A stretch of DNA of 64,000 nt, from the NCBI RefSeq assembly GCF_029894125.1, contig NZ_JARXYZ010000013.1, positions 62,001-126,000 of the forward strand, read 5' to 3'. Under the pieces are notes generated by a model. That model saw nothing but the letters and a program-made list of their open reading frames with translations, did no database searches and was not told where the DNA came from. A program made the translations under genes and the position numbers. Below, piece after piece: positions 16,342 to 23,868 of this stretch; positions within the stretch are counted from its first letter, which is position 1, and each line of letters starts with the position of its first letter. Source of the DNA: Kitasatospora sp. MAA19. Lineage in GTDB: Bacteria > Actinomycetota > Actinomycetes > Streptomycetales > Streptomycetaceae.

Positions 16342-17594
16342 GCCGCCGCGAGGGGGCCGTCGTCACCGGCCTCGGCCTGGTCTCACCGCTCGGCCGCGAG
16401 CCCGCCGAGGTGTTCGACGCGCTGACCGCCGGGCGCTCCGGGCTGTCCGCCGTCCCCGAGGGCCACGCCGCGCACGGCTGGCTGCCCGCCGCCGGGATCG
16501 CCCCCGCCGTGGACGGCCGGGAGGTGCTGCCGCCCACCGAGACCCGCTGCGTGGACCGCTTCGTCCTGCTCGCCCTCGCCGCGGCCGACGACGCACTCGC
16601 CGACGCCGGCCTGGTCGTCGGCCAGGACGTCGACCCGCACCGCACCGCCGTGGTGCTGGCCACCGGCGGCGGCGGGCTGGAGACCTTCGAGCAGCAGTCC
16701 CACCGCCGGCTGGAGCGCGGCCGCCCCGGCGTCAGCCCGTACCTGCTGCCGGGGATGCTCTCCAACATGGCCACCGCCCGGATCGCCATCAAGCACGGGA
16801 TCCGCGGCTACAGCTCGGCCGTGGTGACGGCCTGCGCGGCCGGCGCCCAGGCGGTCGCCGAGGGGCTGCGGCTGATCCGGGCCGGCGACGCGGACGTGGT
16901 GGTGTGCGGCGGCACCGAGTCCTCGCTGCACCCCACCATCGCCGCCGCCTTCACCAACGCCCGGGCGCTCGCCCAGGGTTGGGAGGACCCGGCACAGGCC
17001 AGCCGGCCCTTCGACGCCCGCCGCAACGGCTTCGTGCTCGGCGAGGGCAGCGCCGTCCTCGTCCTGGAGCGCGCCGAACACGCCGACGCCCGCGGCGCCG
17101 CCGGATACGCGGACGTCATCGGCTGGGGCGCCTCCACCGACGCCCACCACCCGACCATGCCCCGCCCGGACGGCGCGGGCGCCGCCGACGCGATGCGCGC
17201 CGCACTCGACAACGCGGGCCTGGCGCCGGGAGACATCGACTACGTGAACGCCCACGGCACCGGCACCAAGCTCGGCGACGTGGCCGAGACCGCCGCCCTG
17301 CACGCCGTCTTCGGCGCGCACCCGCCCGCGGTCAGCTCCACCAAGGGCGCCACCGGCCATCTCCTGGGCGCCGCAGGCGCGTTGGAGGCGGTGGTGACCG
17401 CCCTGGCGGTGGCGAGGGGGACGCTGCCGCCGACACTCAACCTGACCGCCCCCGACCCGGCCTGCGACCTGGACCACATCCGGGGCGGGGCCCGGTCCGC
17501 ACCGGTGCGCGCCGCGCTGAGCAACGCCTTCGCCTTCGGCGGCCACAACCTCAGCCTGATCCTCGGTCCGGCCTCCACCCGGGCCGCCAAGTAG
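16338..17594 (+). CDS. FabF-type 3-oxoacyl-ACP synthase II (complete C-H-H)
   Basis: A 418-residue ketosynthase with the full triad: Cys166 in TACAAGAQAV, His306 in VNAHGTGT and His341 in KGATGHLLGAAG. It is the only ketosynthase of the cluster with intact elongation chemistry. I chose the ATG at 16338, at the conserved N-terminus VVTGLGLVSPLG; an upstream in-frame start at 16254 lies inside the ligase gene. It should condense malonyl-ACP with an acyl starter. No cluster-specific malonyl transferase or ketoreductase is seen, so fatty-acid enzymes may supply malonyl-ACP or the keto group may be kept. Confidence 0.92.
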   Translation: MSRREGAVVTGLGLVSPLGREPAEVFDALTAGRSGLSAVPEGHAAHGWLPAAGIAPAVDGREVLPPTETRCVDRFVLLALAAADDALADAGLVVGQDVDPHRTAVVLATGGGGLETFEQQSHRRLERGRPGVSPYLLPGMLSNMATARIAIKHGIRGYSSAVVTACAAGAQAVAEGLRLIRAGDADVVVCGGTESSLHPTIAAAFTNARALAQGWEDPAQASRPFDARRNGFVLGEGSAVLVLERAEHADARGAAGYADVIGWGASTDAHHPTMPRPDGAGAADAMRAALDNAGLAPGDIDYVNAHGTGTKLGDVAETAALHAVFGAHPPAVSSTKGATGHLLGAAGALEAVVTALAVARGTLPPTLNLTAPDPACDLDHIRGGARSAPVRAALSNAFAFGGHNLSLILGPASTRAAK

Positions 17595-17636
17595 CGCGCC
17601 GATCCTCGTCCTTCCATCCCTCCGGGGGAGATCCCG

Positions 17637-18623
17637 TTGTCCATCCAGTTCATCACCCACGTCGAATTCCACTGCGCGGACGCCGACAAGACGGCGACCG
17701 GGCTCTGCGCCGACTTCGGCTTCACCGCCGACCTCCCGGCGACCGAGCCGGACGGCGCCCGCACCATCCGACTGCGCCAGGGCACGATCCGGATGCACCT
17801 GGCCTCCGCCGCCGACCTCGACCACCCGGTGGCCGGCTACGTCGCCCGGCACGGGGACGGCGTCGCCGTGCTCGCCCTGGCCTGCACCGACCCGCAGGCC
17901 GCGCTGGAGCGCGCCGAGCGGCACGGCGCCCGCGTGCTGGACCGGGCCGGCGGGCTGATCGCCGGCTTCGGCGACACCGCCCTGCGGTTCGTCCCGCTGC
18001 GCACGGCCGAGCCCACCGACGAGCCGGGCCTGCTGGACGCCCTGGACCACGTCGCGATCTGCGTCCCGGCGGGCCAACTCGACGACGCCGTACGGTTCTG
18101 CGAGGCCGCACTCGGCTTCCACCGGATCTTCGGCGAGTACATCGAGGTCGGCCGGCAGGCCATGGACTCCAGCGTGGTGCAGAGCGCCTCCGGCGAGGTC
18201 ACCTTCACCCTGATCGAGCCGGACACCACCCGGCTCCCCGGCCAGATCGACGAGTTCCTGGCCGCCCACGACGGCGCCGGGGTGCAGCACCTCGCCTTCC
18301 GCACCCGCGACATCGCCACCGCCGTCCGGATCGCCCGCGACCGCGGCGTGGAGTTCCTGAGCACCCCGGGCGCCTACTTCGACGCCCTGGCCGAGCGGTT
18401 CGGCGAGACCGCCATCCCGGTGGAGACCCTGCGCGACCTGCACGTGCTGGTCGACCAGGACCACGGCGGCCAGCTGTTCCAGATCTTCGTCCGCTCCACC
18501 CACCCCCGGCGGACCTACTTCCTGGAGCTGATCGAGCGCCAGGGCGCGGGCACCTTCGGCACCGCGAACATCAAGGCCCTGTACGAGGCCGTCGAGCGGC
18601 AGAGCTCCGCCGCCACCGTCTGA
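17637..18623 (+). CDS. hmaS: 4-hydroxymandelate synthase (HPPD-family dioxygenase)
   Basis: A 328-residue two-domain vicinal-oxygen-chelate enzyme. The Fe(II) ligands are His138 (LDHVAI), His218 (VQHLAF) and Glu297 (YFLELIERQG), followed by the C-terminal helix GTFGTANIKALYEAVE. HmaS turns 4-hydroxyphenylpyruvate into 4-hydroxymandelate, while the close relative HPPD makes homogentisate. The assignment to HmaS rests mainly on hmo and hpgT in the same cluster; no homogentisate catabolic genes are present. It starts with TTG, seven bases after GGGGGAG. Confidence 0.85.
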   Translation: MSIQFITHVEFHCADADKTATGLCADFGFTADLPATEPDGARTIRLRQGTIRMHLASAADLDHPVAGYVARHGDGVAVLALACTDPQAALERAERHGARVLDRAGGLIAGFGDTALRFVPLRTAEPTDEPGLLDALDHVAICVPAGQLDDAVRFCEAALGFHRIFGEYIEVGRQAMDSSVVQSASGEVTFTLIEPDTTRLPGQIDEFLAAHDGAGVQHLAFRTRDIATAVRIARDRGVEFLSTPGAYFDALAERFGETAIPVETLRDLHVLVDQDHGGQLFQIFVRSTHPRRTYFLELIERQGAGTFGTANIKALYEAVERQSSAATV

Positions 18624-18653
18624 CCGCCCGCACCCGAAGAAGGGGCACCGCCC

Positions 18654-19568
18654 ATGACCACCGTCGCCGCGTTCCGCCTCAGCGAGGCCGAACGCGCCCT
18701 GCTGCCCACGCCCGAGGAGGTGGCCCACTACCGCGAGCACGGCTGGTACCTGTCCCGGAAGCTGTTCAGCGACGAGGAGCTGGACACCCTCCAGGCCGCC
18801 ACCGAGCGCTACTACTCCGGCCACCGCGACCGCGAACTACCCGTCCGGCCACCGCGGCTGGCCGCCTGGGAGCCCTCGCACGGCCCGATCCAGCGGCACA
18901 ACGACTACGTGCACTACGAGAGTGACGCCATCGGCGCGATCCTGCGCAAGCCGCTGGTCGGCGCGGTGGCCGCCCTGCTCGCCGGCGCCGAGGAGATCCG
19001 GATCTTCCAGGCCACCCTGATCCACAAGCCGCCGGTGCCCGGGGAGCCGAGCAACCAGGTGCCCTGGCACTTCGACAAGCACTACTGGCAGACCTCCACC
19101 TCGGAGGAGATGCTCACCGCGTTCATCCCGTTCCACGACTGCCGCGAGGAGAACGGCACCATCACCATGGTCGACGGCAGCCACCGCTGGCGGGAGCTGG
19201 ACTCCGGCGAGGACTCCACCCGGCACTTCGCCGAGCGCGACCGCAGCGAGCTGGACGACATCCTGGCCGCCAACGCCGCCCACAACGGGCAGCGGGTGCA
19301 CACCGTCCCGATGCTCATCCCGCGCGGCCACATGTCCTTCCACCACTGCCGCACCTACCACGGCAGCGGCCCCAACCTGGCCTCCTTCCCGCGCCGGGCC
19401 GTCTCGCTGCACCTGCAGGACGGCGCCAACGAGTACCGCCACCACACCAGGACGGACGGCGGCCCGGTGGTCTACAACCACGACGTGCTGGTGCGCCGCA
19501 CCGCCGACGGCCGGCCCGACTACGCCGACCCGCAGTTCTGCCCGACGGTCTGGCAAGGCGCGCTGTGA
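18654..19568 (+). CDS. Phytanoyl-CoA dioxygenase (PhyH) family Fe/2OG oxygenase
   Basis: A 304-residue non-heme iron oxygenase. The facial triad is visible as HxD in VPWHFDKHYWQTS and the distal His in SFHHCRTYHGSGPN, followed by the 2-oxoglutarate Arg region RRAVSLHL. PhyH-family enzymes in biosynthetic clusters hydroxylate carrier-bound or free amino or fatty acids. AAGGGG lies upstream of the ATG. Its stop overlaps the E1 alpha start (GTGA), tying it to the TPP enzyme pair. Confidence 0.87.
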   Translation: MTTVAAFRLSEAERALLPTPEEVAHYREHGWYLSRKLFSDEELDTLQAATERYYSGHRDRELPVRPPRLAAWEPSHGPIQRHNDYVHYESDAIGAILRKPLVGAVAALLAGAEEIRIFQATLIHKPPVPGEPSNQVPWHFDKHYWQTSTSEEMLTAFIPFHDCREENGTITMVDGSHRWRELDSGEDSTRHFAERDRSELDDILAANAAHNGQRVHTVPMLIPRGHMSFHHCRTYHGSGPNLASFPRRAVSLHLQDGANEYRHHTRTDGGPVVYNHDVLVRRTADGRPDYADPQFCPTVWQGAL

Positions 19569-20545
19569 CGGCTCCACTGGAGACCCCGGCCGAGCGCTAC
19601 CGGATGCTGCGGCTGATCCGCGGCTTCGAGGAGCTGGCGCTCGGCCTGGTCAAGGCCGGCGCGATCCCCGGCGGCATCCACCCGTACATCGGGCAGGAGG
19701 CCGTCGCGGTCGGCGTCTGCTCGGCACTCGGCCCCGCCGACCGGCTCACCAGCACCCACCGCGGCCACGGCCACGTACTCGCCCGCGGCGCCGCACCGCA
19801 CCGGCTGCTCGCCGAACTGGCGGGCCGCGTCGACGGGTTGAACGGCGGCCGGGGCGGCTCGATGCACGCCGCCGACCTCTCGCTGGGCATCCTCGGCGCC
19901 AACGGCATCGTCGGCGCCGGCGCCCCGATCGCGGTCGGCGCCGCCTGGGCGGCCCGGCAGGCCGGGGACGGACGGGTCGCGGTGGCCTTCTTCGGCGACG
20001 GCGCGCTCAACCAGGGCGTCCTGCTGGAGTCGTTCAACCTCGCCGCGATGTGGCGGCTCCCGGTGGTGTTCGTCTGCGAGAACAACGGCTACGCCACCAC
20101 CCTGCCCGCCGCCACCGCGGTCGCGGGCAGCGCGACCGGGCGGGCGGCCGCCTTCGGCATCCCCTCCGAGGAGGTGGACGGCATGGACACCGAGGCCGTC
20201 CGCGCCGCCGCACGGCGCGCGGTCGACCGGGCCCGCTCCGGCGACGGCCCCGGCTTCCTGGAGTGCCGCACCTACCGCTACGAGGGCCACCACACCATGG
20301 AACGCCGGATGAGACTGCGCTACCGCACCCCCGAGGAGGTCGACGCCTGGCGCGCCCGCGACCCGCTCCCCCGGGCCGCCGCCCTGCTGGACCCACCGAC
20401 CGTCGCCGGGCTCGACGCCGCGGTGGCCCGGCAGCTCGGCGCCGCCGAGGAGTTCGCCCTCGCCTCCGAACACCCGGACCCGGCAGGCGCGTTGGACCAC
20501 CTGTACGCCGACGGGTTGCGGCCCCGGGCGGGGGCGGTGGCATGA
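19565..20545 (+). CDS. TPP-dependent 2-oxoacid dehydrogenase E1 alpha subunit
   Basis: A 326-residue E1 alpha protein of the pyruvate/branched-chain/acetoin dehydrogenase family. The TPP motif begins GDGALNQG and ends VFVCENN about 26 residues later, and the conserved THRGHGHVLA histidines are present. It starts with GTG overlapping the PhyH stop and overlaps the E1 beta start. No E2 (lipoyl acyltransferase) or E3 gene is nearby. PglB/PglC of phenylglycine pathways and the E1-like proteins that make two-carbon starter units are precedents for E1 subunits in such clusters. Confidence 0.9.
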   Translation: MTAPLETPAERYRMLRLIRGFEELALGLVKAGAIPGGIHPYIGQEAVAVGVCSALGPADRLTSTHRGHGHVLARGAAPHRLLAELAGRVDGLNGGRGGSMHAADLSLGILGANGIVGAGAPIAVGAAWAARQAGDGRVAVAFFGDGALNQGVLLESFNLAAMWRLPVVFVCENNGYATTLPAATAVAGSATGRAAAFGIPSEEVDGMDTEAVRAAARRAVDRARSGDGPGFLECRTYRYEGHHTMERRMRLRYRTPEEVDAWRARDPLPRAAALLDPPTVAGLDAAVARQLGAAEEFALASEHPDPAGALDHLYADGLRPRAGAVA

Positions 20546-21510
20546 CCAGGCTCTCGTACACCAAGGCCCTCAACCGGGCGATCGCCGACGAACTCGCCGA
20601 CGACCCGGCGGTCTGCGTCTTCGGCGAGGACATCGGCGCCGGGATGGCCGGCCCGACGCTCGGCCTGCTGGACCGCTTCGGTCCCGAGCGGATCGTCGAC
20701 ACCCCGCTGTCCGAGCAGGCCTTCACCGCGATGGCGATCGGCGCCGCGCTCGCCGGCCGGCGGCCGGTGCTGGAATTCCAGATCCCCTCGCTGCTGTTCC
20801 TGGTCTTCGAGCAACTCGTCAACCAGGCCCACAAGTTCTCCCTGATGACCGGCGGGCAGGCGAGCGTCCCGCTGACCTGTCTGGTGCCCGGCTCGGGCTC
20901 CCGGGACGGCTGGGCCGGGCAGCACTCCGACCACCCGTACAGCCTGTTCGCCCACGCCGGGGTGAAGACCGTGGTGCCCGCCACCCCGACCGACGCCTAC
21001 GGGCTGCTGCGCTCGGCGATCCGCGACCCGGACCCGGTCGTGGTGTTCGCGCCCGCCGCCGCCCTCCCGGTGCGCGAGACCGTCACCTGGGACCTCGCCC
21101 CGATCCCGCTCGGCCGGGCCCGGATCCACCGCCCCGGCAGCGACGTCACCGTGGTCGCCGTCGGACACCTGGTGCACGACGCGCTCGCCGTGGCCGAGGA
21201 GGTCGCCGAGGACGTCTCGGTCGAGGTCCTCGACCCGCGCACGCTGTACCCGCTGGACTGGGCCGCGCTCGCCGCCTCACTGGAACGCACCGGCCGGCTG
21301 GTCGTGTTCGACGACTCCAACCGCAGCTGCGGCTTCGCCTCCGAGGTGCTGGCCACCGCCGCCGAGGAGCTGCGCCTGATCGCCCCGCCCCGCCGGGTCA
21401 CCCGCCCCGACGGCGCCGTCCTGCCCTTCGCCCCCGCCCTCGACCGGGCCCTGCAGCCCGGCCGCGAGCAGCTGCGCCACGCCCTGCACGCCGTCCTGAA
21501 GCACCCCTGA
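20542..21510 (+). CDS. TPP-dependent 2-oxoacid dehydrogenase E1 beta subunit
   Basis: A 322-residue E1 beta protein: VCVFGEDIGAGMAGP, DTPLSEQAFTAMAIGAAL and VEVLDPRTLYPLDW are the family hallmarks. The ATG at 20542 overlaps the E1 alpha stop (ATGA), so the subunits are made together as an alpha2beta2 enzyme. In context the substrate could be 4-hydroxybenzoylformate, 4-hydroxyphenylpyruvate or an aliphatic 2-oxoacid, decarboxylated and passed as an acyl group to a lipoyl or phosphopantetheine thiol (inference). Confidence 0.9.
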   Translation: MTRLSYTKALNRAIADELADDPAVCVFGEDIGAGMAGPTLGLLDRFGPERIVDTPLSEQAFTAMAIGAALAGRRPVLEFQIPSLLFLVFEQLVNQAHKFSLMTGGQASVPLTCLVPGSGSRDGWAGQHSDHPYSLFAHAGVKTVVPATPTDAYGLLRSAIRDPDPVVVFAPAAALPVRETVTWDLAPIPLGRARIHRPGSDVTVVAVGHLVHDALAVAEEVAEDVSVEVLDPRTLYPLDWAALAASLERTGRLVVFDDSNRSCGFASEVLATAAEELRLIAPPRRVTRPDGAVLPFAPALDRALQPGREQLRHALHAVLKHP

Positions 21511-21556
21511 AGCACGCCCGAAGCACGCCCGAAGCCCCTGACCCGAAGGAGCCGTC

Positions 21557-22345
21557 TTGTCCACCAACCGCTACCACTGGGACCGTTCGCACCCCGGCCT
21601 GACCAGCCTCCAGCAGGCCATCGACCCGCTGCGCCGCGAGGTGGTCGGCCACGCCGTGTACGGCGGGCTGACCAGCATCGAGCGCGTCCGCACCTTCCTG
21701 GACAGCCACGTCTTCGCGGTCTGGGACTTCATGTCACTGCTGAAGAGCCTGCAGCGCGACCTCACCGGCGTCGAGGTCCCGTGGGTCCCGAGCGGGCCGA
21801 CCGCCAGCCGCCGGCTGATCAACGAGATCGTGCTGGTCGAGGAGAGCGACGAGCTCGGCGAGGGCTACACCAGCCACTTCGAGCTGTACGTCGAGGGCAT
21901 GCGGCAGGCCGGCGCCGACCCGCGCCCGGTCGAGGAGTTCCTGGAGCTGCTGGGCACCGGCACCGCCGTGCCGGAGGCGCTGAAGGCCGCCCCGGTGCCG
22001 CAGGCCGCCGTCGACTTCACCGGCACCACCTGGTCGATCATCGAGACCGCGCCGGTGCACTGCCGGGCCGCCGCCTTCGCCTTCGGCCGCGAGGACCTGA
22101 TCCCGGACATGTTCGCCCAGGTGGTCGGCATCGACGACCCGGACGGCGTGCTCACCGTGTTCAAGGACTACCTGGCCCGGCACATCGAGGTGGACGGCGA
22201 GCAGCACACCCCGATGGCGATGCAGATGCTGATCGACCTGTGCGGCGACGACCAGGCCAAGTGGGACGAGTGCGCCGAGACCGTCCGCACCGCGCTGCGC
22301 GCCCGGGTGCAGCTGTGGACCGCGATCGAGGCGGACTTCGCCTAG
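21557..22345 (+). CDS. DUF3050 heme-oxygenase-like (putative diiron) protein
   Basis: A 262-residue all-helical protein recognised as DUF3050 by its pattern: SHVFAVWDFMSLLKSL early, NEIVLVEESDELGEGY with SHFELY in the middle, and ARHIEVDGEQHTPMAMQML late. These place His and Glu residues on successive helices, as in heme-oxygenase-like diiron oxidases and oxygenases, which do fatty-acid decarboxylation, N-oxygenation or C-C cleavage. It starts with TTG seven bases after GAAGGAG. It is the last gene of the long forward operon and ends only 14 bp from the convergent acyltransferase gene. Reaction unknown. Confidence 0.8.
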   Translation: MSTNRYHWDRSHPGLTSLQQAIDPLRREVVGHAVYGGLTSIERVRTFLDSHVFAVWDFMSLLKSLQRDLTGVEVPWVPSGPTASRRLINEIVLVEESDELGEGYTSHFELYVEGMRQAGADPRPVEEFLELLGTGTAVPEALKAAPVPQAAVDFTGTTWSIIETAPVHCRAAAFAFGREDLIPDMFAQVVGIDDPDGVLTVFKDYLARHIEVDGEQHTPMAMQMLIDLCGDDQAKWDECAETVRTALRARVQLWTAIEADFA

Positions 22346-22359
22346 TTTCCAGGTGCTCC

Positions 22360-23709
22360 TCAGATCACCTTGGGAACGGCCGAGGCCGACGCGGGCAGCG
22401 CGTCGGTCTCGTGCCGGAAGCGGTGCAGCGCGGCCCGGCCCTCCGTACCCCGCACCCGGGCGGCGAGCCGGGCCGGCAGCACCACGGTGCTCAGGTAGCC
22501 CTCGCCGCCGAACCCCTCGACCGTCCAACTCACCCACGGCAGTGGGTAGTTGGCGGCCGGGCTGAAGAACACCGGGTGGTGCCCCTGGAAGCTCACCCGA
22601 TAGGCCCCGAACCGGCTCCAGTTGGAGAAGCTGAACCGGCGCGCCTGCGGGTCGAAGCCCAGCGGCACGCAGTCGCGCAGCCGGGCACGGCCGAGCGAGG
22701 CCAGGAAGCCCAGGTTGGAACGCAGGTTGAGGTGGGCGGTCGGGAACTCCTCGACCGCCGCCCGCAGCGCGCCCGCGAGCGCCGCCGGGCCGTCCTTGGG
22801 CCGGTACGGCAGGTGGACGTCACCCAGCAGGTTGCCCACCAGCGCGGGCGAGAGCCGCAGCCAGCGCCGGGCGTTGACCGGGACGGTCAGCCAGCGCTCG
22901 GCCTCGTCGCCGTCCAACTCCCTGATCGTGCCGATGACATGGGCGCAGAGCACGTCCCCGGACGAGAGTCTTCGGCCGGCCGCCGCACCGAACTCCGCGC
23001 GCATCCGGTCGACTTCGGCGCCCCCGAAGTAGATCTGGACGGTCCGGTTGGCGCGCGGCCCGGCCGCCACCTCGCGGGCCAGCAGCTGCGCCTCCGCCGC
23101 CGAGGGCACCCGGAAGCCGGGCCGCCCGCAGTCCTCGGCCGGGAGCACCCGGTCCAGCAACGCGTCCTGGTCCTCGACCAGTTCGGCCTCGGGAAGCTCC
23201 TCGCCCTCGACCGCCGCCGACCAGATCCGCAGCAGCAGCATGAAGCTGTGCAGGTCACCGATCGCGTGGTGCCAGGAGCAGCCCAGCACCGTCCCACCGT
23301 CGGCGGTGCGGGTCACCCGGACGGTGAGCAGCGGGGCGCCGCCGACGCGCGCGGCCAGGGCGTCCACCGGGTCGGCCAGCTCGGAGCCGGCGGCCGTCAC
23401 CCGGCCCATCGCCTCGGCGAGCGTGCCGTCCACGGTGTAGAGGTCCAGCGGGACGCCGGAGTCGTCGCAGACCGCTTCGAGGGCGTCCCCGTCGGTGCGC
23501 AGCCGCCCGGCGAACACCGGCACCCGGTCCAGGGCGCGGGCCAGGCCGGCGGCGAGCCGGTCGTCGTCCAGCGGCCGGTCGAAGTAGAGCACGACCGAGA
23601 CGGCGAGGTCGGCCAGCATGGTGTCCATCAGGCCGCAGTGCAGCACCGTGCCGGGGGCGCGGCCGGCTCTGACGGTCCGGGAACGGCGCAACTGCGGCCA
23701 GATACTCAT
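22360..23709 (-). CDS. HxxxD (BAHD/PapA-like) acyltransferase
   Basis: A 449-residue protein. The catalytic motif reads SWHHAIGDLHSFMLLL (HHxxxD), and SNWSRFGAYRVSFQG near residue 380 sits where BAHD enzymes have their DFGWG structural motif. The N-terminus (VVLYFDRPLDDDRLAAGLARAL) also matches CoA- or carrier-dependent acyltransferases of the condensation/PapA/BAHD superfamily. It lacks an adenylation or carrier domain, so it is a stand-alone enzyme that esterifies or amidates a hydroxyl or amine, perhaps on the sugar or the phenylglycine unit. ATG at 23709 follows GGGGA. It faces a dre-like site shared with the FHA transporter gene. Confidence 0.82.
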   Translation of the reverse strand: MSIWPQLRRSRTVRAGRAPGTVLHCGLMDTMLADLAVSVVLYFDRPLDDDRLAAGLARALDRVPVFAGRLRTDGDALEAVCDDSGVPLDLYTVDGTLAEAMGRVTAAGSELADPVDALAARVGGAPLLTVRVTRTADGGTVLGCSWHHAIGDLHSFMLLLRIWSAAVEGEELPEAELVEDQDALLDRVLPAEDCGRPGFRVPSAAEAQLLAREVAAGPRANRTVQIYFGGAEVDRMRAEFGAAAGRRLSSGDVLCAHVIGTIRELDGDEAERWLTVPVNARRWLRLSPALVGNLLGDVHLPYRPKDGPAALAGALRAAVEEFPTAHLNLRSNLGFLASLGRARLRDCVPLGFDPQARRFSFSNWSRFGAYRVSFQGHHPVFFSPAANYPLPWVSWTVEGFGGEGYLSTVVLPARLAARVRGTEGRAALHRFRHETDALPASASAVPKVI

Positions 23710-23776
23710 GCGTTCCGTCCCCGGGTGGTCGTCGGGTGGCGTGCGGGCACGCCGAACGATAGTGCCGCGCCGGGAC

Positions 23777-23792
23777 AGTGGTCCAGTCCAAT
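23777..23792. promoter_or_regulatory. DasR/NagR-type operator-like site, copy 4
   Basis: AGTGGTCCAGTCCAAT contains TGGTCCAGTCCA, 10 of 12 bases of TGGTCTAGACCA. It lies 68 bp upstream of the reverse-strand acyltransferase start and 77 bp upstream of the divergent transporter. Confidence 0.5.
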
Positions 23793-23798
23793 CCCAGG

Positions 23799-23837
23799 GT
23801 CCGGACAGGCCGTCCGGACCGGCTGTCCGGACAGGCC
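23799..23837. repeat. Three 13-bp tandem operator-like repeats
   Basis: GTCCGGACAGGCC (23799-23811), GTCCGGACCGGCT (23812-23824) and GTCCGGACAGGCC (23825-23837) stand head to tail; copies 1 and 3 are identical, and each core GTCCGGAC is itself palindromic. They end about 18 bp before a TAGAAT -10 box, so they cover the -35 position of the transporter promoter. They look like an operator array for a transcription factor. Confidence 0.65.
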
Positions 23838-23855
23838 CCCGACCCGCCGCGGCGA

Positions 23856-23861
23856 TAGAAT
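23856..23861 (+). promoter_or_regulatory. -10 box of a probable leaderless promoter
   Basis: TAGAAT ends 7 bases before the ATG at 23869, so the transcript should begin at or next to the start codon. No ribosome binding site is visible before that ATG, which agrees with leaderless translation. Confidence 0.55.
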
Positions 23862-23868
23862 TCGCATC

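Noticed and set aside
17637..18623. Housekeeping HPPD (tyrosine catabolism)
   Set aside because: The family is the same, but hmo and hpgT in the cluster and lack of homogentisate genes favour HmaS. Not fully excluded.
19565..21510. Complete pyruvate dehydrogenase locus
   Set aside because: No lipoyl acyltransferase or dihydrolipoyl dehydrogenase gene is adjacent, and the pair is coupled to biosynthetic genes.
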